Assembly (NCBI RefSeq): GCF_009695935.1 | Contig: NZ_VUMY01000007.1 | Coordinates: forward strand, 1-64,000 | Source of the DNA: Mobiluncus porci | Lineage (GTDB): Bacteria; Actinomycetota; Actinomycetes; Actinomycetales; Actinomycetaceae | Reading direction: 5' to 3' | DNA length: 64,000 bases | Shown here: positions 25,230 through 35,635 of the stretch, piece by piece | How positions within the stretch are numbered: the stretch's first letter is position 1 | How the letters are laid out: every line of letters starts with the position of its first letter | Notes under the pieces: model-generated | Told to the model about the DNA's origin: nothing | Databases searched by the model: none | Seen by the model: only the letters and a program-made list of their open reading frames with translations | Program-made: the position numbers and the translations under genes

Positions 25230-26522
25230 TTACTTCAGGGCTGCGGCTGCCGCGAGCTCCGTCTGGAGACCGGCGACATCCTTGTTAGCCATGAATTTAC
25301 CGAGAGCTTCCTTCATCTTCTCGGTAGCGGCCAAAGGCAGAGCCGCACCGTGAGCGATGGAAGAAACGATGGTGTCTTTACCAAAGGATTCCATGGCGGA
25401 CTTCTGGTAGTCGGAGAACTTGCTTAGTTCTTCTTCGGAGAGATCCGAACGAGACGGGATAGAGCCCTTGGCTACGTTGAATGCAATCTGGCCTTCCTTG
25501 GAGGAGATGGTGTCCAACCAAGCCTTCGTCCCATCCGGGTGCTTGGCACCAACGGGGAGAGTGAAAGAGTCCGCAAGGAAGTCGAACACGCCCTGGTTTC
25601 CAGGAACCGGGAAGGTGACGTAGTCCGTGCCCCACTTCATGTTGGCATTGTCAAAGGCCGGCGGGGCCCAGTCACCCATCACGTTGTAGGCGGATTTGCC
25701 GTCAATAATCGGCTTCATCGCCGGCTCCCAGTCCTCGGAGTAGAGGGCGGGATCGGTGAATTCAATAATCTTGGCGTAATCCTCGAGAGCGGTCTTCACT
25801 TCCGGACCAGCCCAATCGGTCTTGCCGTCCATCAAACCGTTGTACTTTTCCACTCCGAGATCAGAAATCAAGACGGTTTCCAACAGTTCGAGCTGGGTCC
25901 AGGTGGCACCAACAGTGATGGGATATTGCACTCCCGCAGCCTTCAGCTTCTCCATATCAGCAATCCAGCCTTTGATGTCTGCCGGCGGGGTATTCGGATC
26001 AAGTCCGGCCTTCTTCATTACTTCCACATTGGCCCACACGACGTTCGCGCGGTGGATGTTGGAAGGAACGGAGTAAATCTTGCCGTCCACAGTGAGGCGG
26101 TCGACCAAATCCTTCGGGAAGGCATCACGAAGCTTGAACTCGTCATACAGCGCCGAAACATCTTCAAGATAACCAGCAGCGATATCAGCAGAGAGCTCCG
26201 CTCCGGCGTGTCCCTGATAGGTGTCCGGCGGGTTCTTGGCCGCCAGGTTAGCCGCTAGTTTCTGCTTAGCGTTGGTGCCGCCACCACCGGATTCGGATTG
26301 TTTGACGAGCTTCACCTCGGGGTGTTGCTTCTTAAAGACTTCAGCAAGGGCATCAAAGCCTTCCTTTTCAGAACCGGCAGACCACCAGGTCACCACGCCG
26401 ACTTCACTGCCGGTGGCACCCTTGTCTCCTCCAGCGTTGTCAGTTCCACCAGAGGTGGAAGAGCACGCCGACATAGTCACGGCTAGCGCCAAAGCGCCAG
26501 CAGCCGCAATAAGCTTTCGCAT
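25230..26522 (-). CDS. Sugar ABC importer binding lipoprotein
   Basis: 430 residues from the ATG at 26522, which has GGAG five bases upstream. Signal peptide MRKLIAAAGALALAVTMSAC, with the lipobox Cys at residue 20. The mature part has the type 1 extracellular solute-binding fold (VVTWWSAGSEKEGFDALAEV near the start; later SAYNVMGDWAPPAF). The family binds oligosaccharides or glycosides; the sugar is not evident. It is first in the operon, transcribed away from the iron-type importer across a 415-bp gap. Confidence 0.93.
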   Translation of the reverse strand: MRKLIAAAGALALAVTMSACSSTSGGTDNAGGDKGATGSEVGVVTWWSAGSEKEGFDALAEVFKKQHPEVKLVKQSESGGGGTNAKQKLAANLAAKNPPDTYQGHAGAELSADIAAGYLEDVSALYDEFKLRDAFPKDLVDRLTVDGKIYSVPSNIHRANVVWANVEVMKKAGLDPNTPPADIKGWIADMEKLKAAGVQYPITVGATWTQLELLETVLISDLGVEKYNGLMDGKTDWAGPEVKTALEDYAKIIEFTDPALYSEDWEPAMKPIIDGKSAYNVMGDWAPPAFDNANMKWGTDYVTFPVPGNQGVFDFLADSFTLPVGAKHPDGTKAWLDTISSKEGQIAFNVAKGSIPSRSDLSEEELSKFSDYQKSAMESFGKDTIVSSIAHGAALPLAATEKMKEALGKFMANKDVAGLQTELAAAAALK

Positions 26523-26937
26523 TGAATCTCCAATCGGATAAAACTTCATTGTCTTGCGTCCCCTTGCGGAGACGTCCGGCTGAACACCGGTTGAATACAT
26601 TATCCATCAAACTGGCCGCAATTTGTTAAAACTACGCAAACAAATCCGGAATTTGACCTAACTTTTGTTCTTTCCTTAGTTTGATGGCGCATAAACGCTC
26701 ACAAATCATGACCTTTGGGGAAGAATGGATGGAGTTTGTATTCACAAGTCAAACGCAACCCTACACGGGGTCGAACGTTAGCATCGCCACCAATAATCAA
26801 CCGTCTCCGGCGATTCGAGCGCCGACAGAAACGAGCTCTTCCAGATAATCGCCCGCACTCAAATGGTCCACCTCAGCGCACCATCCCTCCCATCTCAAAC
26901 TTGATAATGAGAACCGTTTTCAACTACGCTGTCTTCC
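26523..26937. promoter_or_regulatory. Divergent intergenic region
   Basis: Holds the promoters of the sugar importer (minus strand) and the iron-type importer (plus strand, with the Fur-like box at 26908-26922). The part 26590-26700 is AT-rich. I see no gene and no clear sugar-regulator operator in it. Confidence 0.5.
26901..26930 (+). promoter_or_regulatory. Fur/Zur-type box inside the importer promoter
   Basis: The 7-1-7 near-palindrome TGAGAACCGTTTTCA is at 26908-26922, one mismatch between halves. It lies between TTGATA (26901-26906) and a weak -10, TACGCT (26925-26930). Transcription would start at about the GTG start codon, giving a leaderless message. A metal-bound Fur-family repressor is the natural ligand; iron or zinc cannot be told apart. 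Confidence 0.55.
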
Positions 26938-27984
26938 GTGCTTTTAAACCAGTCAGCCACCCGAATGCGCATCCTCTACGCAATTTTGGCGTGCGTCCTG
27001 GTAGTTTGCATCGTGATAGCCACCTCCGTGGGGCCTGCCGGCATTGGCTGGAACCACACCCTTAGCGCACTGTTGCGAGCTATTCCCGGAGTGGAATCCT
27101 TGCTGGCAGAACACCTGGCACCGGTCACTCCCGCTCAAAGCGGATTAATCCTCGGGGTACGCCTCCCCCGCGTCATTCTGGCCGCTCTCACCGGAGCGGG
27201 CTTGTCCATTGCAGGTGCAGTCATGCAAGGCGTCTTCGCCAATTCTCTAGCCGAGCCCGGAGTCACCGGAGTTTCCGCCGGCGCAGCCGTGGGCGCAGTT
27301 TTTGTCATCGTCTTTGGCGGAGTCTGTCTTCCACCGTGGTTCCTCACTTTGACCGCTTTCCTCGGTGCCCTCGCCGCGACGGTGGCCGTCCAGCTCCTCG
27401 CTGGAATCCGCGGCTCTCACGGGGCGACCTTACTTCTCGTGGGAATCGCCATTAATGCCCTGCTAGGGGCGGTGGTCTCTGCGACCATTGCCAACGCCGA
27501 CAGCTCCGACAAAGCACAAGGAGCCATGTTTTGGCTGAATGGCGACCTCTCCGCCGCGTCTTGGAGGGATGTTTCAGTAATGGTTATACCTTTAATTTTT
27601 GGCTCTCTGCTGTTACTCTTCCTCTCCCCCGAACTCAATTTGTTAACCCTTGGTGACGCCCAAGCCACCTCCACCGGAGTCAACACCCAGCTCATGCGGC
27701 ATCTCTTGCTCGGACTGGCGGCCTTGGTGACCGCGGCCGCAGTTTCAGTAACCGGAATCATCTCCTTCGTGGGTCTAGTCGTTCCCCACATCTGCCGGCT
27801 CCTGTTTGGTGCGAATCATCGGCGGATTCTTCCCCTGTCCCTACTGGTGGGAGCGATTTTCCTGGTTCTCGCCGACTTGGTCGCGAGGCTCTTGCTGCAT
27901 CCGGTGGTACTTCAAACCGGAACAGTTACCGCTTTCATCGGCGCTCCTGTATTGCTCTATCTCGTGGCGAGGAGAGCTCGATGA
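26938..27984 (+). CDS. FecCD-type ABC importer permease
   Basis: 348 residues and about nine to ten membrane helices, of the BtuC/FecCD family, which moves siderophores, haem or cobalamin. Recognised stretches are LRLPRVILAALTGAGLSIAG-like (LGVRLPRVILAALTGAGLSI), AVMQGVFANSLAEPGVTGVS, and VSVTGIISFVGLVVPHICRL. The GTG start lacks a ribosome site but matches the expected transcription start. It overlaps the ATPase gene by ATGA. Confidence 0.92.
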   Translation: MLLNQSATRMRILYAILACVLVVCIVIATSVGPAGIGWNHTLSALLRAIPGVESLLAEHLAPVTPAQSGLILGVRLPRVILAALTGAGLSIAGAVMQGVFANSLAEPGVTGVSAGAAVGAVFVIVFGGVCLPPWFLTLTAFLGALAATVAVQLLAGIRGSHGATLLLVGIAINALLGAVVSATIANADSSDKAQGAMFWLNGDLSAASWRDVSVMVIPLIFGSLLLLFLSPELNLLTLGDAQATSTGVNTQLMRHLLLGLAALVTAAAVSVTGIISFVGLVVPHICRLLFGANHRRILPLSLLVGAIFLVLADLVARLLLHPVVLQTGTVTAFIGAPVLLYLVARRAR

Positions 27985-28766
27985 TAACTGTGAGTAATTT
28001 ATCTGCGGGATATTCTCGGCCCATTGTTGAAGACGTAAACCTAGAGATTCCCTCCGGCACGCTCCACGGCATTGTTGGACCCAACGGCGCCGGAAAATCC
28101 ACACTTCTCACCGTCCTCGCCGGATTAAAACGCCCGATTACAGGTGAAGTCCAGATAGACGGAATCGATGTTTTCCAGGTTCCCATAAAACAGCGGGCAC
28201 ACATTTTGGCATACATGCCGCAAGACACCCATGTTCACGGGGATCTCACCGTGCAGGAGGTGGTGGAGTTGGGACGCTATGCGCATCGCTCACGATTCGG
28301 ATCTTCGCGTCTGGACTCTGGAGAAAAGGAGCTTGTCGCTTTCGCATTGGAGCTGGTAGGTCTCCTAGACCTGACAGCGCGCTCCATCAAGGAGCTCTCC
28401 GGAGGCCAGCGCCAACTGGTACTTTTGGCCAAAGCGCTGGCTCAAGATACCTCGGTTCTCCTTGCTGATGAGCCCGTTTCTGCGTTGGACATCAAGTATC
28501 AGCTCACGGTGTTGGAACTGTTGCGCGACTTCGCCAGGAGGGGGAAAACTGCGGTGGTCGTGCTCCACGACCTGAATCTGGCGGCTCGTTATTGCGACGA
28601 AATTAGCCTCGTTGCGCAAGGCCATCTCTCGGTGACCGGAAAACCGGAAACCGTTTTTACTGAGCAAGTTCTTCGAGAATTTTTCGAGATAAACACCGCA
28701 GTGGATTTGGATCCCGCCACTGCCGCTCCTCGAATCACCGCCTTGGGCAAATCGTCCAAACGCTAA
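27981..28766 (+). CDS. FepC-type ABC importer ATPase
   Basis: 261 residues. Walker A GPNGAGKST at about 36-44, Q-loop in AYMPQDTHVHGDLTV, signature LSGGQRQLVLLAKAL, Walker B VLLADEPVSALD, and switch His in VVVLHDLNLAARYC. It powers the adjacent permease. Translationally coupled to it by a 4-base overlap and followed after 14 bp by the binding protein gene. Confidence 0.95.
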   Translation: MITVSNLSAGYSRPIVEDVNLEIPSGTLHGIVGPNGAGKSTLLTVLAGLKRPITGEVQIDGIDVFQVPIKQRAHILAYMPQDTHVHGDLTVQEVVELGRYAHRSRFGSSRLDSGEKELVAFALELVGLLDLTARSIKELSGGQRQLVLLAKALAQDTSVLLADEPVSALDIKYQLTVLELLRDFARRGKTAVVVLHDLNLAARYCDEISLVAQGHLSVTGKPETVFTEQVLREFFEINTAVDLDPATAAPRITALGKSSKR

Positions 28767-28780
28767 ATGAAAGGAACAAA

Positions 28781-29785
28781 ATGAAATCTCCATTAAGGGC
28801 ACTTTTGTCTGTGACTCTGGGGGTGGCTCTGGCTGCCGGCTTAGGAGCCTGTGCCCAGACCGATGGTAAAGAACCCGAGGAGAAGCCCTCCGCGGCCACT
28901 GGTTCCACTCAGGGCTGGCCTAGAGAGGTAACTGTCGGTTCCCAAACCGTCTCCCTTGCGGCTAAGCCCCGAGCCATTGTGGCGCTAACCACTGAAACCT
29001 CCGATGTTTCCCTGCAGCTCGCAGGTTCTTCCCGCCTTGTGGCCATCTCGAAGAGCTCCGTTACTCCCGGTTTAGGAAACGAAATCGAACTGGCCCGTGC
29101 GGTTCCCAATACTTTCCGCGAAAATACCCCTCCCGATCCGGAACAGATTCTCGCGCTCAATCCAGATTTGGTAATCACCACCGGACGTCATGGAAATGAC
29201 CAAAAGCTAGCCGCGGCTCTGGCCCAGTCGGGGGTGCCTACCGCCACATTTGAAACCTCGGACTTCGCCACTCCCCAAGCCGTGTCTACCACGCTCTTAA
29301 CTATGGGAAAACTGTTGGGAGAAGAAGACAAGGCCACTAAACTTGCGAAATCTCTGGATGCCAAGGTCGAGTCAGTCCTCGCGAAACTTCCCCAGGATGA
29401 GCAGCAATCGCGCCCGGGGGTGATCTGCCTTTTCAAACGGGGTAACACCACCATGATTATGGGCTCGGATCTAACTTTGCCGCTACTGGTGGAACAGGCT
29501 GGAGGAAACAATATCGCCAAGGAAAGGGGCTGGAGACAAGGCATCCCCGCTGAGATTGAAACCATCATTGCCGCAAAACCGCAAGTCATCCTGGTGCAAG
29601 ATTTTATGGGTCAAGGCCTAGACCCGTTCCAAGAGCTACTCGCGAATCCGGCATTGTCCGAGGTCGAGGCAATTAGGGAGCATCGGGTTCACTTGGTGGC
29701 GGGCAATATTGCCTCAGCCACAGCCGCCACCCGCCTCGGCGAAGGCTTGGAAGAAGTGGCCAATCTGCTTCATTCCGACCGCTAA
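28781..29785 (+). CDS. FecB/BtuF-type substrate-binding lipoprotein
   Basis: 334 residues. Signal peptide with lipobox (LAAGLGAC, Cys at about 24), a short acidic linker, then the TroA-like periplasmic binding fold (PRAIVALTTETSDVSLQLAG ... PPDPEQILALNPDLVITTGR). Third gene of the importer. With the Fur-like box, a ferric siderophore or haem is the likely load; cobalamin is possible. AAAGGA precedes the ATG. Confidence 0.92.
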   Translation: MKSPLRALLSVTLGVALAAGLGACAQTDGKEPEEKPSAATGSTQGWPREVTVGSQTVSLAAKPRAIVALTTETSDVSLQLAGSSRLVAISKSSVTPGLGNEIELARAVPNTFRENTPPDPEQILALNPDLVITTGRHGNDQKLAAALAQSGVPTATFETSDFATPQAVSTTLLTMGKLLGEEDKATKLAKSLDAKVESVLAKLPQDEQQSRPGVICLFKRGNTTMIMGSDLTLPLLVEQAGGNNIAKERGWRQGIPAEIETIIAAKPQVILVQDFMGQGLDPFQELLANPALSEVEAIREHRVHLVAGNIASATAATRLGEGLEEVANLLHSDR

Positions 29786-29800
29786 ATGAGGACGACTGTA

Positions 29801-29858
29801 GGGGACGGTTTTTACCTTGTGTAACGAGTAAGTGCGTGGAGCAAAGAATAACTGTCCC
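29801..29858. repeat. Decayed GGGGACGG hairpin repeat
   Basis: Opens with GGGGACGGTTT and closes with GGAGCAAAGAATAACTGTCCC-like sequence, related to the perfect copy at 18117-18169 but with mismatched arms. Confidence 0.6.
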
Positions 29859-29906
29859 AAGCTTTCATACACATCAAGGATTTCCGGCGGGTCAGGCGTA
29901 GCCTGC

Positions 29907-29963
29907 GGGTCAGACCTCTTCGGCGCAATGACCGAAGGGAATGTAGCCGAAAGGGTCTGACCC
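29907..29963. repeat. Intergenic hairpin repeat, GGGTCAGACC family
   Basis: Ends GGGTCAGACC / GGGTCTGACCC form the outer stem; the inner ACCGAAGGGAATGTAGCCGA matches the copies at 23140 and 31140. A partial duplicate of its outer arm (GGGTCAGGC) stands just upstream at 29889. Confidence 0.8.
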
Positions 29964-29982
29964 GCTGGAGCAGCAAAACAAA

Positions 29983-30010
29983 ATTCGGGGCCGGTTTCCC
30001 GACCCCGAAT
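29983..30010 (-). terminator. Terminator of mdh
   Basis: ATTCGGGG pairs with CCCCGAAT, with an inner CGG/CCG step. On the minus strand it is followed by TTTTGTTTT. It lies 17 bp past the mdh stop. Confidence 0.8.
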
Positions 30011-30026
30011 CTGTTTAAATCAATCG

Positions 30027-31076
<1,050 letters not shown>

Positions 31077-31082
31077 TTAACT

Positions 31083-31102
31083 TTATCTCAATATCGAGAT
31101 AA
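31083..31102. promoter_or_regulatory. Palindrome upstream of mdh
   Basis: TTATCTC (31083-31089) and GAGATAA (31096-31102) with a 6-base spacer, 67 bp upstream of the mdh start. A possible repressor site; the protein is unknown. Confidence 0.35.
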
Positions 31103-31139
31103 TCACTTAAAAACCGTGTTGCTATTCACGCAGCCACCC

Positions 31140-31198
31140 GGGTCAGACCTCTTTGGCGTAGTGACCGAAGGGAACGTAGTCAAAAGGGTCTGAGACCC
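31140..31198. repeat. Intergenic hairpin repeat, GGGTCAGACC family
   Basis: Third copy, GGGTCAGACCTCTTTGGCG ... AAAGGGTCTGAGACCC, between pgi and mdh, which are both on the minus strand. Confidence 0.8.
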
Positions 31199-31236
31199 TG
31201 GTGGCGTAGCCCGTCCCCACCGGTAAATCGCGTCGC

Positions 31237-32916
31237 TTACTTATTTGCGAAATAGTACTCCAAGAGCCCGCGCGTCGAGGGATCGGTCGCAGCAAGCGCA
31301 GCACTGTCCCCGGCAATTGCCGGCTTCAAATCAATAGCCATCGCCTTGCCGAGTTCCACGCCCCATTGATCAAAGGAATCAATCCCCCATACAGCGCCCT
31401 CGACAAACACAATCATCTCGTAAAGCGCAATCAACTCCCCGAGAACTCTCGGGGTCAACTCGCGGGCCATAATCGAAGTCGAAGGCCGGTTCCCGGGGAA
31501 AGTCCGGTGGGCAACGAGCTCCTCGATTGTCCCCTCAGCCCGCACCTCGTCCACGGTTTTCCCGAATGCCAAGGCGCCGGTCTGGGCAAAGAAGTTCCCG
31601 AGGAAAAGCTCGTGCTGGCGCGCCTCGGTCTCGTCGTCTTTCAAATCCCAGGCGGGCCGAGCAAAGGCAATGAAATCCGCGGGGATGAGCCGGGTGCCTT
31701 GATGCATTAACTGATAGAACGCGTGCTGGCCGTTAGTGCCAGGTTCGCCCCAGAAAATCTCACCCGTCTCATAGTTCACCAAAGACCCGTCGCGACGAAC
31801 CCGCTTCCCGTTGGACTCCATGGTGAGCTGTTGGAGATAGGCGGGGAAACGGTGGAGATATTGGGAATAGGGCAAAACCGCGTGGGTATGGGCCCCGAGG
31901 AAGTTCACGTACCAGACGTTCAACAAGCCCATCAAGAGCGGCACGTTCTCGGTGGGAGCTGCGGAACGGAAGTGTTCATCAATGGCGCGGAATCCTGACA
32001 AAAACGCCTCGAAACCGTCGCGCCCAATAGCCACTGCAAGTGAAGTCCCGACCGCGGAGTCTACCGAGTAGCGTCCTCCGATCCAGTTCCAAAACCCAAA
32101 GGCGTTCTTCGGGTCAATCCCGAAGGCCGCAACCTTGTCGAGCGCGGTGGAAACGGCGACGAAATGCTTGGCAATCGCGTCTTTCGTTTGCGCCTCGGAT
32201 TCATCAATCGCCCCCGCTTCACGCAGCCCCGCAAGGAGCCACGCCTTGGCTGCCCGCGCATTCGTCAGGGTCTCCAGAGTCGTGAAAGTTTTGGACGCAA
32301 TAATAAACAGAGTCGTCTCCGGGTCGAGATCCTTGGTTTTCTCCCCCACATCGGTCGGGTCAATATTCGAGATAAACCGGCATTCGAGACCCTTTTGAAC
32401 ATAGGGCTTCAGCGCCTCGTAGGCCATTGCTGGCCCCAAATCGGATCCGCCGATGCCGATGTTGACGACCGTCTCGATACGCTTCCCGCTCACGCCTTTC
32501 CACGACCCGTCTCTTACGGAGTCAGCAAAGGCGTACACCCGCTCCAACACTTCGCGAACGTCACCGACGACATCTTGCCCGTCAACGTTGAGGCTCCCGA
32601 CTTTTTCCTCCGGCGCCCTTAGCGCCAGGTGGAGCACCGCGCGATCTTCCGTGTTATTGATGTGTTCTCCGCGCAGCATCGCCTCCAACAGGCCTTGTAT
32701 ATTGGTCTGGCCGGCGAGTTCCAAGAGCTTCTCAAAAACCTTCTCCGTCAGGAGATTCTTAGACAAATCCACGTGTAAATCCGCGGCCTCGAAGGTCAGT
32801 TTTTCCGCTCGCCCGGGGTCGGCTTCGAAGGCTTTCCGAAGATCGAGATGGAATCCAGCGGCCATCTCCTGTAATTCTTTCCAAGAGCTTAAGGTGCTAG
32901 GGTCTTTCGTTTCCAT
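31237..32916 (-). CDS. pgi: Glucose-6-phosphate isomerase
   Basis: 559 residues, second step of glycolysis. Phosphate-binding motif [16 protein letters not shown], the signature [10 protein letters not shown] near the C-terminus, and the long middle PGI domain ([20 protein letters not shown]). The start has AGGAAAGG ahead. It is 91 bp downstream of pfk on the same strand, but a large hairpin repeat lies between, so the two may be separate transcripts. Confidence 0.97.
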   Translation of the reverse strand: METKDPSTLSSWKELQEMAAGFHLDLRKAFEADPGRAEKLTFEAADLHVDLSKNLLTEKVFEKLLELAGQTNIQGLLEAMLRGEHINNTEDRAVLHLALRAPEEKVGSLNVDGQDVVGDVREVLERVYAFADSVRDGSWKGVSGKRIETVVNIGIGGSDLGPAMAYEALKPYVQKGLECRFISNIDPTDVGEKTKDLDPETTLFIIASKTFTTLETLTNARAAKAWLLAGLREAGAIDESEAQTKDAIAKHFVAVSTALDKVAAFGIDPKNAFGFWNWIGGRYSVDSAVGTSLAVAIGRDGFEAFLSGFRAIDEHFRSAAPTENVPLLMGLLNVWYVNFLGAHTHAVLPYSQYLHRFPAYLQQLTMESNGKRVRRDGSLVNYETGEIFWGEPGTNGQHAFYQLMHQGTRLIPADFIAFARPAWDLKDDETEARQHELFLGNFFAQTGALAFGKTVDEVRAEGTIEELVAHRTFPGNRPSTSIMARELTPRVLGELIALYEMIVFVEGAVWGIDSFDQWGVELGKAMAIDLKPAIAGDSAALAATDPSTRGLLEYYFANK

Positions 32917-32937
32917 GTTTTTCCTTTCCTATACCTT

Positions 32938-33004
32938 GTGGGACAGTGGGGGCGTGCTTTACTGTCCCAAAAGTGGGACGATAAAGCACGCCCCCCATCG
33001 TTCC
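32938..33004. repeat. Intergenic hairpin repeat, GTGGGAC family
   Basis: Nested palindrome; TGGGGGCGTGCTTTA pairs with TAAAGCACGCCCCCCA. Homologous over its whole length to 39120-39186, and to the shorter 52773-52805. Confidence 0.85.
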
Positions 33005-33007
33005 AGT

Positions 33008-35422
33008 TCAACAATAGGGCGTTTCTTCGGGATTCTGTCTCGTCAAATCCACCACCGGCAGCGGGAAATCTTTCACCGCCGGCTTGGAAGACGCCATCAC
33101 TCCAATCAGCGGTCTCATACTCATCCACCACTGTTCACGCGGCCGACGTTTAGCGGGGTCAACTTGCTTCTCCATATCCGCAATCTCATGGAAGGAAACC
33201 TTCCCGTTTTCTTCCCCGATATATTCAATCCGGTTTTCCCCATTGTCCAAGGCTTCGTCAATGCGCGCCATTGCTCGATACATCAGGCGCGTCGCCAAAA
33301 GCCGGTCAAAGGGCGACGGCGCGCCGCCTTGTTGAAGATACCCGATGGCGTCAGTGCGAACGTCATAGAAACCGTGAGATTCCTGTTTGAAAACATCGGC
33401 CATAAAGTCGAGGTCGTATTGTTCCCCGGCCAGCTCGTTTCGAACCACCAAAGCCAAACGCCTTCCCTCCTTGAAGGATTTGCGCATCTCGGCGGCATCT
33501 CGCCCGAGTTGTTCCAAAGTGATGGTGTCTTCTTCCAGATAGGTCGTTTCCGCTCCGGAAGAAATCGAGCTCATTAAGGCGAGATACCCGCAGTGTCGTC
33601 CCATCGTTTCCGCGATAAAACACCGCTTCGAAGCCGCAGCCGACTCTTTAATGAGATCCATTGACCAAGTCAGATTGTTCAACGCCGTGTCCGTCCCGAT
33701 TGAAATCTCTGCCCCCGGAAGATTGTTGTCAATCGAAGCCGGCACGAGAAGCATCGGAATCTTTAGGGCCGGATAGCGATCCAACTCGGCAGCAATCCCC
33801 TGAGCCGAGAGATAAGAGTTGTACCCCCCGATTAGGATCAGCGCATCAATCTTGTGGTTCTCCACCGAACGTCCGATAGCGTAGAACTCCTCAATCGTCG
33901 GAATCTCGCGTTTCGTCCCGAGCTCCGCCCCGCCGAGGTAATCCCAGCCTTCTACGTCTTTCCAGTCCAGGGTTCTAATGTCGCCATCAATCAACCCTTG
34001 GAAAGAGCCTTGCACCCCGAGAACTTCCAGGCCTCGCTGCAGACCGAACCGAACCGCGGCACGAGCCGCCATATTCATCCCCGGAGCCAGTCCCCCGACA
34101 TGCATAATCGCCACCCTTTTGGCTTTGCGCTCCAGGGGCGGCAAGAGCGAGGGCGGGGTGGAGAGCACTCGGAACACATCTACCATGTCAGTAAAGGAAG
34201 ACCCGCGGGAGGCCACCGCCTTATCGTATTCGCCCGCTTCGATGAGTTTGCGGACATGGCGGGTGTCAGCAACGGCCTTGGTCAAATCGAGGCGCGCAAT
34301 TCGGTTGTATCGCACCCCGAGAACTTTGGCTCCGTCCCCAGGAGCGGCGCCTATAGCCTCTTTCGCTGCCGCGTATCCGAGCAGAGTTGGCATCCACCGG
34401 TCATAGGCGCTTGGTGAACCCCCACGTTGAATGTGGCCGAGAATCGTCACCCGAGCCGACTCTTTGGTACGTTCCTCAATGGCTTCGGCAACATAGGAGG
34501 CCGTAATCGGGTTGCCTTCTCGGTCGCGAGCTCCTTCGGCGACGATAACAATCGAGTCGCGTCGACCGTGTTTGCGACCTTCGGAGAGCTTCTTGCACAT
34601 GTCGTCTTCCCAACCCGCTGTCGGAGGCATCTCCGGAATGAGAACATAGTCAGATCCGCCCGCGACCGCGCTCATCAACGCCAGATACCCGCAGTTTCTC
34701 CCCATCACCTCCACTACGAAAGTGCGCTGGTGGGAGGCCGCGGTGGAGGACAGTTGATCCAAGGCCAGTACGATGCGGTTCAGGGCAGAATCTGCGCCGA
34801 TCGTCATATCAGTGCCGGTCATGTCGTTGTCAATGGAGCCTACCAGTCCCACCACCATAAGATTCGGATGCGCTTCGGCTTGGTCGGCCGTTATCCGGCC
34901 TTGTTTCACGAGCTCCGCTACCAGTTCCGGCCACAATTGGCGGAGTTCCTCGGTGCCGGACAGGGTTCCGTCCCCGCCGATGCTCACCAAGCGGTCAATG
35001 CCGTTCTGGATAAGGTTTTCTACCGCCTTCATCATTCCCGAGCGTTCACGGAACTCATCGGAGCGGGCGGTGCCGATAATCGTGCCGCCCTTGGAGATAG
35101 TGTTGGAAAGATCTCCCCATTTCAGTTCGTGGATGAGGTCCCCGCCTTCGACGGCTCCATACCAGCCTTCGCGGATAGCGTAGGGCACCGCTCCGAGCAC
35201 AATCGCGGAGCGGGCGGTAGAGCGAACTGCGGCATTCATCCCCTGAGCGTCCCCGCCGCTCGTGAGAATTCCCAGGCGTACCCCCTCGGCCTTAGACTTC
35301 GCGCCATCCCTCAATCCCTTAGCCACTGTTGAGCCCTTTTTCAAAGCTTTCTTCTCCGTCACTGTTTGACCAGATTTTGCCTTATCAGCTTCAGTTTTCT
35401 CTTCGTCATTACGCGTTGCCAT
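33008..35422 (-). CDS. pfkA: 6-phosphofructokinase with tandem catalytic and degenerate domains
   Basis: About 804 residues, two PFK domains in one chain. The first (about 45-400) is intact: SGGDAQGMNAAVR, GGDGTLSG, and VGSIDNDMTGTDMTIG with the catalytic Asp; the Gly at GGDG favours ATP over pyrophosphate. The second (about 430-790) keeps the fold (VGGLAPGMNMAARAAVRFG), but GGDG has become GGYNSYLS and the last Asp of IDND is Asn (SIDNN). It is therefore probably regulatory, as in fungal and animal enzymes. The ATG at 35422 is chosen for AGAGGTG upstream. A 45-residue basic lead precedes the fold. Confidence 0.93.
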   Translation of the reverse strand: MATRNDEEKTEADKAKSGQTVTEKKALKKGSTVAKGLRDGAKSKAEGVRLGILTSGGDAQGMNAAVRSTARSAIVLGAVPYAIREGWYGAVEGGDLIHELKWGDLSNTISKGGTIIGTARSDEFRERSGMMKAVENLIQNGIDRLVSIGGDGTLSGTEELRQLWPELVAELVKQGRITADQAEAHPNLMVVGLVGSIDNDMTGTDMTIGADSALNRIVLALDQLSSTAASHQRTFVVEVMGRNCGYLALMSAVAGGSDYVLIPEMPPTAGWEDDMCKKLSEGRKHGRRDSIVIVAEGARDREGNPITASYVAEAIEERTKESARVTILGHIQRGGSPSAYDRWMPTLLGYAAAKEAIGAAPGDGAKVLGVRYNRIARLDLTKAVADTRHVRKLIEAGEYDKAVASRGSSFTDMVDVFRVLSTPPSLLPPLERKAKRVAIMHVGGLAPGMNMAARAAVRFGLQRGLEVLGVQGSFQGLIDGDIRTLDWKDVEGWDYLGGAELGTKREIPTIEEFYAIGRSVENHKIDALILIGGYNSYLSAQGIAAELDRYPALKIPMLLVPASIDNNLPGAEISIGTDTALNNLTWSMDLIKESAAASKRCFIAETMGRHCGYLALMSSISSGAETTYLEEDTITLEQLGRDAAEMRKSFKEGRRLALVVRNELAGEQYDLDFMADVFKQESHGFYDVRTDAIGYLQQGGAPSPFDRLLATRLMYRAMARIDEALDNGENRIEYIGEENGKVSFHEIADMEKQVDPAKRRPREQWWMSMRPLIGVMASSKPAVKDFPLPVVDLTRQNPEETPYC

Positions 35423-35495
35423 AACACCTCTCCTTGGAATTTCCCTCGCCTCTATTCTGCCAACATCGGGAGGTGGTCGGAGGCTTTTCACGCAT

Positions 35496-35562
35496 ATTTA
35501 CCTTTTAGGCCCGTCCCCGATGGTAAAAAATTTACCAATGGGGACGGGCCTAAAAGGTAAAT
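35496..35562. repeat. Large perfect hairpin repeat, GGGGACGG type
   Basis: Two perfect 23-base arms (35496-35518 and 35540-35562, inner ends CGTCCCC/GGGGACG) around a 21-base centre that is itself palindromic (TGGTAAA/TTTACCA). It lies between the divergent pfk and MEMO-like genes, 74 bp upstream of the latter. Confidence 0.85.
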
Positions 35563-35635
35563 CGCCTCCATCTCGCTTTGGCTTTTACTCAACGAAACCC
35601 TCCCCAAAATTCCAGTTTTAGGCGAAAATGGGGCT

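Noticed and set aside
26601-26900. A small plus-strand gene at 26715-27065
   Set aside because: Low-complexity, basic reading of intergenic DNA that overlaps the start of the FecCD gene; no ribosome site.
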